From: Clostridiales bacterium
GTDB lineage: Bacteria > Bacillota > Clostridia > Lachnospirales > Lachnospiraceae
Direction of reading: 5' to 3'
Length of the DNA stretch: 33,001 nt
NCBI GenBank assembly: GCA_021202015.1
Contig: JAJQDV010000066.1
Span: 1-33,001 of the forward strand
Shown piece by piece: positions 1 to 7,374 of the stretch. Within the stretch, counting starts at the first letter, position 1. Every line of letters starts with the position of its first letter. A program made the translations under genes and the position numbers. The notes beneath the pieces are model-generated. The model did no database searches and had not been told where the DNA came from. It saw nothing but the letters and a program-made list of their open reading frames with translations.

Positions 1-283
1 GGATACGGCGACCTCCACCCTGATCTGCACAAAAACCGAACAGAGCGTCCGTCTGAGCGAGAAGGAATATCGCATACTGGAATACCTTATCGCCAACCAG
101 GGGCAGATCCTGAGCCGGGAACAGCTCGCCGTCAAGATATGGGGGTTTGAAAACGACGCGGAATATAATAATGTAGAAGTCTACATGTCCTTCACCCGAA
201 AAAAACTGGCCTTTGTCGCTTCCTCCACAGAGATAAAAGCGGTGCGCGGCATCGGCTATGAGCTGAGGTATTCCCATGTTTAA
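1..283 (+). CDS. OmpR/PhoB-family response regulator, C-terminal DNA-binding domain (partial, 5' end outside window)
   Basis: Reading from base 2, about 93 residues are visible, ending at TAA 281-283. They form a winged-helix output domain: LSEKEYRILEYLIANQGQIL followed by LSREQLAVKIWG is the alpha-helix pair of PhoB-type regulators, and the final VRGIGYEL is the classic closing hairpin of the wing. The receiver domain lies outside the window. The downstream kinase gene starts at 276, inside the last codons, so the two stop/start regions overlap by 8 bases. That is the usual arrangement for a co-translated two-component pair. Its targets cannot be read from the sequence; the lipoprotein gene at 1808 is the nearest candidate. 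Confidence 0.93.
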   Translation, partial: DTATSTLICTKTEQSVRLSEKEYRILEYLIANQGQILSREQLAVKIWGFENDAEYNNVEVYMSFTRKKLAFVASSTEIKAVRGIGYELRYSHV

Positions 284-1715
284 ACAGTCAAGGAGAAAAA
301 TTCTCGCCTCCATCATGCTGCTTCTGATCTGTCTGTTTGCCGGGATCCTCGCCATCATCTATGGTTCCAGCTACCGCGACGTATCGGATGACAGCTTCAC
401 CATGCTGGAGAGATACGCGGAACTGTACACGCTTGAAGAGGATTCCTCTGCCGGCGAAGAAGATACGGACGCTGTCGAGCCATCCGATTCAACTGACGTT
501 CCGGATGAACAGACCGGCTCCGAAAGTACTCTGTCTGAGATGGAGTCCGGCCGGGCTGAACCGCCGGAAAATGTATCTTCCCAGGAAAACCGGGCGGAAG
601 ATTCCGATGTTCCGTCCGATGCACCGGATTCCGATGTTCCGTCTGATACACCGGATTCCGATACCCCGGACAGTCCGCCGGACGAAGAGGATTCACTGCC
701 GGAGTCGACGCCCGCTTTCCGTCTGTCCACCTTCTATACCGTCGCCGTATCCGACGACGGAGAGATTCTCGCCACGGAAAATACAAATATTTCCTACAGC
801 GACGCCGCTCTGGAGGAAATTGCCGTCGAGATCATCAACAGTTCAAAATGGAGGGGCGTAAAAGGAAATCTGATCTACTACATCATGAGAAAGGACGGCT
901 ACACGCTGGCAGCCTTTATGGACAACACCATCATGCAGGAAAGCATCACGACCCTGGTCCGCTACACGCTGATCTTCGGCGCCATAGCCATTGTCCTGAT
1001 TTTTTTCATCGCCATTTTACTGGCGAGAAAGATCGTCAGTCCGCTCGAGGAGAGCTATCAGAAGCAGAAGCAGTTTATCTCGGACGCGGGACATGAGCTG
1101 AAAACACCCATCGCCGTCGTCGACGCCAACGCGGAATTGCTCTCGCGCGAAATCGGGGAGAACGTATGGCTCTCCAATATCCGTTATGAGAACGACCGAA
1201 TGGGCAGTCTGATCCAACAGCTCCTGGCGCTTACGCATACCGAGAACACAACGCCGCCGATGGAACGGATGAATTTCAGCCGCGCCGTCGGGGGAGAGGC
1301 GCTGCCCTTTGAAAGTATCGCGTACGAAAAAAATCTCCGGTTTACCTGTGATATTTCAAATGACGTTTACGTCCGGGGAAACAGCATCCAGATTAAACAG
1401 CTGACCGCCATCCTCCTGGACAACGCGCTTCATCACTGCACAGAAAAGGGGGAGATCGCGCTCGCTGTAAACAGCGAACACGGTTCCGCCATTCTTTCCG
1501 TCACCAACGACGGACAGGAGATTCCCGCCGAGCACGCGGATAAGATCTTTGAACGGTTCTACCGCGTCGACGCCGCGAGAAGCGGCGAGGAAAAACGATA
1601 CGGACTCGGTCTGGCCATCGCAAAGGCGATCGTCACGACGCATCACGGCTCCATCCGCGTGCAGTGCGGCGACGGGAAGGTAACATTTACCGTTTCCGTT
1701 CCCACCATAAAATGA
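276..1715 (+). CDS. sensor histidine kinase with acidic repeat-bearing extracellular domain
   Basis: This is a membrane histidine kinase of 479 residues, partner of the regulator just upstream. Membrane segment 1 is near residues 10-30 and segment 2 near 230-250, leaving an outside domain of about 200 residues. The outer part is extremely rich in D, E, S and P and contains 2.5 copies of a nine-residue DSDVPSDAP unit. The cytoplasmic part starts almost directly after segment 2 with only a short linker. It has the HisKA box with phospho-accepting H273 (AGHELKTP), the N box with N383 (LLDNALHH) and the G box near 443-446 (YGLGLAIAKA). The start at 276 overlaps the regulator end and has only a weak ribosome-binding site (GAGG), consistent with coupling. 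The signal it senses is unknown; a cationic ligand or metal is a guess from the charge. Confidence 0.93.
   Translation: MFKQSRRKILASIMLLLICLFAGILAIIYGSSYRDVSDDSFTMLERYAELYTLEEDSSAGEEDTDAVEPSDSTDVPDEQTGSESTLSEMESGRAEPPENVSSQENRAEDSDVPSDAPDSDVPSDTPDSDTPDSPPDEEDSLPESTPAFRLSTFYTVAVSDDGEILATENTNISYSDAALEEIAVEIINSSKWRGVKGNLIYYIMRKDGYTLAAFMDNTIMQESITTLVRYTLIFGAIAIVLIFFIAILLARKIVSPLEESYQKQKQFISDAGHELKTPIAVVDANAELLSREIGENVWLSNIRYENDRMGSLIQQLLALTHTENTTPPMERMNFSRAVGGEALPFESIAYEKNLRFTCDISNDVYVRGNSIQIKQLTAILLDNALHHCTEKGEIALAVNSEHGSAILSVTNDGQEIPAEHADKIFERFYRVDAARSGEEKRYGLGLAIAKAIVTTHHGSIRVQCGDGKVTFTVSVPTIK
600..668 (+). repeat. 27-bp tandem repeat inside the histidine kinase gene
   Basis: Two full 27-base units (600-626 and 627-653) and a partial third encode the nine-residue acidic unit DSDVPSDAP in the extracellular domain of the kinase. 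The DNA copies are nearly identical, which suggests recent expansion by slippage and possible length variation between strains. Confidence 0.8.
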
Positions 1716-1766
1716 AAATCCTCAATATAATTTCAATCTTTCTCTCATATAGTATGGTTATCTATG

Positions 1767-1783
1767 TACTCTCTGAGAGAGTA
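1767..1783. promoter_or_regulatory. perfect palindrome upstream of the tannase-like gene (possible operator)
   Basis: TACTCTCTGAGAGAGTA is a 17-base perfect inverted repeat with a single central base. It lies 24 bases before the start codon of the lipoprotein gene and just ahead of its strong ribosome-binding site AGGAGG (1796-1801). There is no T-run after it, so it does not look like a terminator. An operator for a dimeric regulator or a 5'-leader hairpin are both possible. Confidence 0.4.
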
Positions 1784-1807
1784 TAAAAATAAAACAGGAG
1801 GCTTTTT

Positions 1808-4255
1808 ATGAGAAAAAAAAGTATCATCGCCCTTCTGCTCTGCCTGGCGCTTCCCCTGGGACTGTGCGCCTGCCAGAGCGATTCGGGTGAAACAGGTTCT
1901 TCCGATGAGGCCGCGGACAGCGAGACGCAGGCTTACATTGAGGAGACATTGAATCTTGCCAACAATGAAGATCAGGAGTGGACGTACTCTTCCAACGCGG
2001 ACGCCTGGGTACTCTCCTCCGTATCCGCGGTCGCGTATCCGGAGATCGAGGATGAACAGGGAGTCTCTGTCTGCGTCCCCGGCGCCTACGTGACCGGCAT
2101 CGATACGGACGGAGACGGAACCGCGGACGTCACTTCCGACGACGCCTCGGAATCCGTGAACGGCTCTCTGGTGATCGACTATGACGCAGAGATCACCAGC
2201 ACAAACGGACAGGTTTACACCGCGGCTACCGCGCCGGTCATCCTGAATACGGGAGCAGCGGGTTACAGCTCACAGAGCAATTCCAACGCGTCGACCACTT
2301 ACGCGGCGGAGGGATATATCAACGTATCCTGCGGAAACCGCGGAAAACAGGACACCGTCACCGATGACGACGGCAATACAATCTACACCGGCGACGCGCC
2401 TTCCTGTCTGGTTGACCAGAAAAACGCGACCCGCTTTGTAAAATACAATATCCTGCTCGGCAACCTCCCGGGCAGTGTAGACTACTTTGTATCCACAGGC
2501 GGTTCCGGCGGCGGTGCGCACGCGACCATGTTTGCGGCCACCTCAAACAACTCTGATTTCTACGACTATGAGATCGAGGCCGGCGCGGTCGGCGTCTATT
2601 ACACAGAGGACGGCGGCTATACGACGACCGTCACCATTGACGGAACGGATTACGAGATCTCCGACGGCGCCTGGGGCAGCATCGCTTACAGTGCGATCAC
2701 GTCTCTGTATGAGGGGGATATGGCGCTCGCGTTTGAATACTATCTGGACACGGATTATTCCTTCTCCACCGACTTCCAGGCGCAGCTGGCGGAGTATCTG
2801 TCAGAATCCTATATGGAATATATCAATGAACAGAACCTTACCGTTGAGGAGAGCGCGGTCGGCTTTGATCTCAACGAGGACGGGGATACCGACGACACCG
2901 TTGAACTTACCATAGAGTATGACATAGACGCTTATCCCGAGACCAATGGCTACTACGGAACCTACCTGAATTTCTATCTCGCGGAGTTTACGCAGAACCT
3001 GCAGTGGTATCTTGACAATCTCGACTACGCAGACGGATGGACCTGGTTCGATGCGGACGGCAATGCGTTAAGCGATGAGGAAGTGGCCGCCATGACCACG
3101 GAGGACAAGGCAGCGGCCTTTATAGAAGGACGTTACACAAAGAGCAGCAGCGGCAGCGGTATGGGCGACGATGCCATGGGCGGCGGCGCGCCCGGCGGCG
3201 ATATGGGCGGCGGCATGCCGGATGGCGATATCGATACTTCCGAGATGGGTGAAATGCCGGACGGCGATATCGACACTTCCGAGATGGGTGAAATGCCGGA
3301 CGGCGATATCGATACTTCCGAGATGGGCGAAATGCCGGACGGCGACATCGATACTTCCGAGCTTCCGGACGCATCCGAGATGGCGAGAACCGGCGACCTG
3401 CCGGACGGAGAAGAGATCGATGAGGATATGATGGTCGACGCGGAAGACGGAGATCTGCCCGGAGGCGGAAGAGGCGAGGACGCTTCGGATGACAGCGACT
3501 CCGCCGATGACGCGGCTGACAGCGACACGGAAACGGAAGTCGGCACTCCGGACGCGGGCACCACGCAGTCCGCAAGCGGAAGCACGGACTCGGCAAACTA
3601 TGACTCCTACGAGGACATGGTCGCTGCCTATGAAGAGGATATCAACGAAATCCTTGCCGGCGATGAGTACGGAAACAATATCGTTTCCCTCTATAACCCG
3701 CTGAACTATATCGGCGACGACGATACGGACGATCCGACCTGGACGAGAATCGTCATGGGAGCCTCTGAGGGCGACATGTCCATGTTCGCCTCCCTAAACC
3801 TCGAGATTGCCTGGCTGAATGCCGGCGTGGACGCGGAGATCGAATGGCAGTGGGACGGCGGCCACGTACCCTCCGAAGTGCTCGGCGAATCCCTGGCTCT
3901 CTATGTGGATGAGATGTACGGAGAATATGTAGACGGCGCGGTTTCCGTGGAAAAACCGGAGGCAACGGCACAGACGGAAAACGGGACCTCCGAATCCGCG
4001 AGCGGAACCGATCTGAGCAGCTGGGTCAGCTATGATGATCTTTCATCCGTATCCTTTACGCTCGCTGACGCGGTATCCTACCGCACCGCGGGCGCCAGCA
4101 AGGCCATGCCCGGATTCGACGTGATCGATTACGGTCAGGAGGACTATGTATTCGGCAGCTCCGATCAGGATGCCCGCCACTGGAATACGTACCTGCTTGA
4201 GATCTTTGAAACCTACGCGGATGTACTGGAACCGCTGTTCAATCAGGGGAATTAG
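1808..4255 (+). CDS. tannase-like (subtype B-type) alpha/beta-hydrolase lipoprotein with acidic tandem repeats
   Basis: This is an exported lipoprotein of 815 residues. A lysine-rich start and hydrophobic core lead to a lipobox LCAC with C22 as the lipidated cysteine. The probable fold is a serine alpha/beta hydrolase of the bacterial tannase/feruloyl-esterase group: the nucleophile elbow GGSGGG has S233 (fits G-x-S-x-G), and D771 (PGFD) and H791 (ARHWN) sit where the tannase acid and histidine sit. A large insert between S233 and D771 carries a glycine/methionine-rich stretch and the repeat MPDGDIDTSEMGE (residues 470-518), which may form a lid or spacer. Calcium-loop-like runs (DTDGDGTAD near 100; DLNEDGDTDD near 357) are also present. 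The gene is very acidic and has a strong AGGAGG site. The substrate (gallate esters, other plant phenolic esters, or something else) is inferred only from the family. Family recognition is from memory of motifs, not a search. Confidence 0.7.
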   Translation: MRKKSIIALLLCLALPLGLCACQSDSGETGSSDEAADSETQAYIEETLNLANNEDQEWTYSSNADAWVLSSVSAVAYPEIEDEQGVSVCVPGAYVTGIDTDGDGTADVTSDDASESVNGSLVIDYDAEITSTNGQVYTAATAPVILNTGAAGYSSQSNSNASTTYAAEGYINVSCGNRGKQDTVTDDDGNTIYTGDAPSCLVDQKNATRFVKYNILLGNLPGSVDYFVSTGGSGGGAHATMFAATSNNSDFYDYEIEAGAVGVYYTEDGGYTTTVTIDGTDYEISDGAWGSIAYSAITSLYEGDMALAFEYYLDTDYSFSTDFQAQLAEYLSESYMEYINEQNLTVEESAVGFDLNEDGDTDDTVELTIEYDIDAYPETNGYYGTYLNFYLAEFTQNLQWYLDNLDYADGWTWFDADGNALSDEEVAAMTTEDKAAAFIEGRYTKSSSGSGMGDDAMGGGAPGGDMGGGMPDGDIDTSEMGEMPDGDIDTSEMGEMPDGDIDTSEMGEMPDGDIDTSELPDASEMARTGDLPDGEEIDEDMMVDAEDGDLPGGGRGEDASDDSDSADDAADSDTETEVGTPDAGTTQSASGSTDSANYDSYEDMVAAYEEDINEILAGDEYGNNIVSLYNPLNYIGDDDTDDPTWTRIVMGASEGDMSMFASLNLEIAWLNAGVDAEIEWQWDGGHVPSEVLGESLALYVDEMYGEYVDGAVSVEKPEATAQTENGTSESASGTDLSSWVSYDDLSSVSFTLADAVSYRTAGASKAMPGFDVIDYGQEDYVFGSSDQDARHWNTYLLEIFETYADVLEPLFNQGN
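3215..3361 (+). repeat. 39-bp tandem repeat in the tannase-like gene
   Basis: Three full 39-base units and a partial fourth encode MPDGDIDTSEMGE. Units differ by only a few silent changes (for example GATATC/GACATC), so the array is young or homogenised. It sits inside the insert between the putative catalytic serine and aspartate. Confidence 0.9.
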
Positions 4256-4269
4256 AATTTTCTTAACAG

Positions 4270-4301
4270 AAAAAACGTCGGCATTCTGCCGACGTTTTTT
4301 T
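4270..4301. terminator. bidirectional rho-independent terminator
   Basis: AAAAAACGTCGGCA and its complement flank a three-base loop, with an A-run on one side and a T-run on the other. It lies between the convergent lipoprotein gene (+) and pyruvate kinase gene (-) and can end transcription from both. Confidence 0.93.
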
Positions 4302-4340
4302 CTGCGCAGAAGGCAAAAGCCGCCTCCTGCCTGATCTCAT

Positions 4341-6092
4341 TTATCGATTGCAGCTCACGGTTCCCTTGTCGCCGTCCATGGTCACAAAGGCACCGGTCTT
4401 TAAGATCTGCGTTGCGTTCACCGCGCCGGTGATCACCGGCAGATTCAGGCTGAGACCCGCGATCGCGCCGTGGGATCCCTCGCCCGGCTTTTCAATGATG
4501 AGTCCGGACGCCGTCCGGATCTCCGCCATCACCTCATTGGACGTATCATTCATCACGATGATGTCCCCTTCTTTATATTTTCTCTTCAGCTCTTCCGGAG
4601 AGGAAGCCACACAGAGATTCCCGGAAACCGCCCTGTTGTTCAGGCCCTTCCCGGTCAGCAGGATATGCCCCGCCACATGAACCTTGATCATATTCGTCGT
4701 ACCGGACACGCCCAGAGGCACACCCGCGGTAATCACGACGATCTCCCCCTGCCGGATCAGACCGGCCTCCTCGGCGCGCTCCACCGCGTGATCGAACAGC
4801 GCATCGGAATTGTCCTGTTTCTCCACCAGGACAGGCGTCACTCCCCAGGCCAGGCTCAGCAGCCTGCAGGTCTCCCGGAAAACAGAGCAGCCGATGATCG
4901 GGCTGGTTGGACGGTATTTGGATACCATATAGGCGGTCGACCCGGAATTCGTCACCGTAACGATCGCGGAAGCATTCAGATCCATCGCCGTCGTACAGGT
5001 GGCGTGGGCGATCGCATTTGTGATATCCGGATTCACCATGACCGTGCGATGGCGCATTCGGGCAGCGTAATCGATATCGTTCTCTGTCCGGACGGCAATC
5101 TTTACCATGGTCTTCAGAGCCTCTACCGGATATTTCCCGGCCGCAGTCTCACCGGACAGCATGATGGCGCTGGTTCCGTCGTAAATCGCATTCGCGACAT
5201 CCGCCGTCTCCGCCCGGGTCGGTCTGGGCCTCGTCATCATGGAATCCAGCATCTGCGTCGCGGTAACCGCCTGTTTTCCGGCATTGTACGCCTTTGTGAT
5301 CAGAATTTTCTGAATCACCGGCACATCCTCCATCGGGATCTCCACGCCCAGATCGCCGCGGGCCACCATAATACCGTCGCTGACGCGGAGAATCTCATCA
5401 ATATTGTCCACGCCCTGCTTGTTTTCAATCTTGGCAATGATCCGCATGTTCGTGCGACCGTTCTCCTCCAGAATCGAACGTATCTGCAACACATCCTCGG
5501 CCGTCCGTGTAAAGGAGGCCGCAATAAAATCAAATCCCTGCTCCGCACCGAATACAATATCACTGTAATCCGTTTCGCTGACATAGGGCAGCGCCAGATC
5601 GACATTCGGCACATTGACGCCCTTTTTGTCGGAGATCGGACCGCCGTTTTCCACCTGACAGATAATATCCGTGCCGTCGATCTCCATAACCTTCATCTCG
5701 ATCAGACCGTCGTCGATCAGAATGCGGCTGCCGACTGCGACATCCTTATAAAGTTCATCATACGTGATCGCAACACGATTCTCATCTCCGATAAAATCCC
5801 CGGGAGCCAGCGTAAACATCTGTCCGTCCTGCAGTACGGCACGACCGCCCTCCAGCTGCCGGATCCGGATCTCCGGTCCCTTTGTATCCAGCAGCGCCGC
5901 CACCGGCAGGTCGAGCTCCTCCCGGATCTCCTTCAGCCTGTCCAGCCGCGCCTTCTGCTCCTCATGCGTGCCATGGGAAAAATTAAAACGCGCGACGTTC
6001 ATGCCGGACAGCATCAGCTCGCGCAGGATATCATCGCTGTCCGTAGACGGTCCCAGCGTACAGATAATCTTTGTCTTCCTCAATGTCTTCAT
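4341..6092 (-). CDS. pyk: pyruvate kinase with C-terminal PEP-utiliser-like domain
   Basis: Pyruvate kinase (phosphoenolpyruvate + ADP to pyruvate + ATP), the last step of glycolysis. At 583 residues it is the long Firmicutes form. The N-terminal MKTLRKTKIICTLGPSTDS, the ARFNFSHG segment, the MVARGDLGVEIP segment and the TATQMLDSM active-site segment are all intact. After the usual C-domain there is an extra domain of about 110 residues ending in a GEGSHGAIAGLSLNLPVITG stretch. This resembles the swivelling phosphohistidine domain of PEP-utilising enzymes, and its serine-histidine pair is kept. The ribosome-binding site AGGAGGCCGGAG is close to the ATG. Carbamate kinase lies 91 bases upstream on the same strand with a strong hairpin between the genes. 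Confidence 0.97.
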   Translation of the reverse strand: MKTLRKTKIICTLGPSTDSDDILRELMLSGMNVARFNFSHGTHEEQKARLDRLKEIREELDLPVAALLDTKGPEIRIRQLEGGRAVLQDGQMFTLAPGDFIGDENRVAITYDELYKDVAVGSRILIDDGLIEMKVMEIDGTDIICQVENGGPISDKKGVNVPNVDLALPYVSETDYSDIVFGAEQGFDFIAASFTRTAEDVLQIRSILEENGRTNMRIIAKIENKQGVDNIDEILRVSDGIMVARGDLGVEIPMEDVPVIQKILITKAYNAGKQAVTATQMLDSMMTRPRPTRAETADVANAIYDGTSAIMLSGETAAGKYPVEALKTMVKIAVRTENDIDYAARMRHRTVMVNPDITNAIAHATCTTAMDLNASAIVTVTNSGSTAYMVSKYRPTSPIIGCSVFRETCRLLSLAWGVTPVLVEKQDNSDALFDHAVERAEEAGLIRQGEIVVITAGVPLGVSGTTNMIKVHVAGHILLTGKGLNNRAVSGNLCVASSPEELKRKYKEGDIIVMNDTSNEVMAEIRTASGLIIEKPGEGSHGAIAGLSLNLPVITGAVNATQILKTGAFVTMDGDKGTVSCNR

Positions 6093-6132
6093 AATCTCCG
6101 GCCTCCTGTTCTCATTTTTTGTTACATCAGTT

Positions 6133-6169
6133 CAGGTCCCGCGGAAAATATCATTTCACGCGGGACCTG
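6133..6169 (-). other. 11-bp stem hairpin between arcC and pyk
   Basis: CAGGTCCCGCG and its exact complement flank a 15-base loop in the leader of pyk. On the minus strand no T-run follows, so it is not a classical terminator. It may be an RNA processing or stabilising structure, or a weak terminator after arcC. Confidence 0.6.
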
Positions 6170-6183
6170 TCTGCCCATAACTG

Positions 6184-7116
6184 TCAGTTTCGTATCACGG
6201 TGCCGGTCTGTCCAAGAATGGCTTCCCGAATACTGTTCAGCCGTGTGATCAGCACGGAACGCGTATCCGAATCACCGACAAACTGGATCGCGGTCTGTAT
6301 CTTCGGCTGCATATTCCCCATGCCGAACTCGCCTTTCTCCATATACCGCGCTGCCTCGGCGCAGGTCATCCCGGGAATCGGTTCCTGATTTTCTTTTCCG
6401 AAATCCTTATAAACACAATCCACATCTGTCAGAATGATGAGCTGATCCGCGTTCACTCCGTCAGCGAGAAGTCCCGCGATCAGGTCTTTTTCGATCACCG
6501 CGCTGGCGCCCTTCAGCCTGTTTCCCTGCCGGAGGACCGGAATGCCTCCGCCTCCAGCGGCGATCACGATCTGATTCGCATCCATCAGCGCGTTGATCGC
6601 GTCCAGCTCCACAATCTCCAGCGGAGTCGGAGCCGCTACGATCCTGCGGTAACCGCCATCCGCACGCGTGACATGGTTGCCCTTCTTCTCCTCCTCCTCT
6701 GCCTCTGCCTCACTCATCACGCGGCCGATGATCTTCGTCGGATGATAAAACGCGTCGTCGTAAGGATCGACCGCAACCTGCGTCAGTATCGTGGACACCG
6801 TACGATAAACACCGCGTCCCACGAGTTCGCTTCGGATTGCCTGCTGCAGGTCATAGCCGATATAGCCCTGGCTCATGGCCGAGCAGACAGACATCGGCGT
6901 CGCCGTGTAGTTTTTATACAGTCGGTGAAATTCCGACATGGCCGTATGGATCATACCGACCTGCGGGCCGTTGCTGTGGGTGATTACGATCTCACAGTCG
7001 TCCTGCACCAGATCCGCGATCGCCTTCGCCGCCCGGGCCGCCGCCTTCTGCTGTTCCGGAAGTGTCGTCCCCAGCGCGTCATGTCCCAATGCAATTGTAA
7101 TTCTCCTGTTCTTCAT
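6184..7116 (-). CDS. arcC: carbamate kinase
   Basis: Amino-acid kinase family enzyme of 310 residues, the usual carbamate kinase length. It makes ATP and carbamate from carbamoyl phosphate and ADP. The body of the protein matches carbamate kinase well: TVVSTILTQV-type stretch (residues 104-112), AAGGGGIPV, EKDLIAGLLADGVNADQLIILTDVD and the closing MGNMQPKI. The N-terminal phosphate loop reads ALGHDALG rather than the more common ALGGNAL. No arginine deiminase or ornithine transcarbamylase gene is visible nearby, so the source of carbamoyl phosphate (arginine, agmatine, purine or ureide breakdown) cannot be told from this window. It lies between a zinc-ribbon gene and pyk on the same strand; both arcC and pyk products make ATP by substrate-level phosphorylation. 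Confidence 0.92.
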   Translation of the reverse strand: MKNRRITIALGHDALGTTLPEQQKAAARAAKAIADLVQDDCEIVITHSNGPQVGMIHTAMSEFHRLYKNYTATPMSVCSAMSQGYIGYDLQQAIRSELVGRGVYRTVSTILTQVAVDPYDDAFYHPTKIIGRVMSEAEAEEEEKKGNHVTRADGGYRRIVAAPTPLEIVELDAINALMDANQIVIAAGGGGIPVLRQGNRLKGASAVIEKDLIAGLLADGVNADQLIILTDVDCVYKDFGKENQEPIPGMTCAEAARYMEKGEFGMGNMQPKIQTAIQFVGDSDTRSVLITRLNSIREAILGQTGTVIRN

Positions 7117-7143
7117 TCCGCCGCCTCCGCATTTCCTTCATTT

Positions 7144-7170
7144 CGTAACGGTTTCATACCTTCCCATTTA
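7144..7170 (-). repeat. degenerate copy of the GTAAC/GTTAC intergenic repeat
   Basis: CGTAACGGTTTCATACCTTC resembles the better copies at 9572 and 17916, but its right arm has decayed (CCATTTAC), so the palindrome is mostly lost. Like the others it is in a short gap between two minus-strand genes. Confidence 0.45.
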
Positions 7171-7374
7171 CTTCATTTCCCTGCTGTCCCTGTGGATATA
7201 CAGCCAGCTCTCCGCGTAATCCTGTCTCTCCTGTACGGACATCTGAACAAACCGGGTATAATCCAGTTTGGACGGAATCATCTGTACATCCGTACATTTA
7301 AAACACTCTACCATGCTTTTTCTGGATACCGTCCGAATCCATCCGCATTTCGGGCAAATAAACAGCCTGATCAT
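7168..7374 (-). CDS. small zinc-ribbon protein of unknown function
   Basis: A 68-residue protein with two CxxC knuckles (C7/C10 and C24/C27) in an N-terminal zinc ribbon, followed by a short helical tail rich in charged residues. The start ATG overlaps the stop of the upstream LCP gene as ATGA (7374-7371), so the two are almost certainly co-translated. I do not recognise a named family. The ribbon resembles those of small RNA-polymerase-associated or ribosomal zinc proteins, but there is no specific evidence for either. The conserved cysteines and tight coupling argue that it is a real gene. Confidence 0.75.
   Translation of the reverse strand: MIRLFICPKCGWIRTVSRKSMVECFKCTDVQMIPSKLDYTRFVQMSVQERQDYAESWLYIHRDSREMK

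Noticed and set aside
600-668. CRISPR-like direct repeats
   Set aside because: The units are tandem, in frame, without spacers, and encode an acidic protein repeat; the same applies to 3215-3361 and 25982-26077.
3120-3596. Two minus-strand frames rich in serine or arginine across the lipoprotein repeats
   Set aside because: They are translations of the repeat DNA in the wrong frame/strand.
4470-6248. Long plus-strand open frame opposite pyk (592 codons)
   Set aside because: It has no recognisable domain, and its composition is that of a mirror of the pyruvate kinase gene; GC-rich coding strands commonly leave the opposite strand open.
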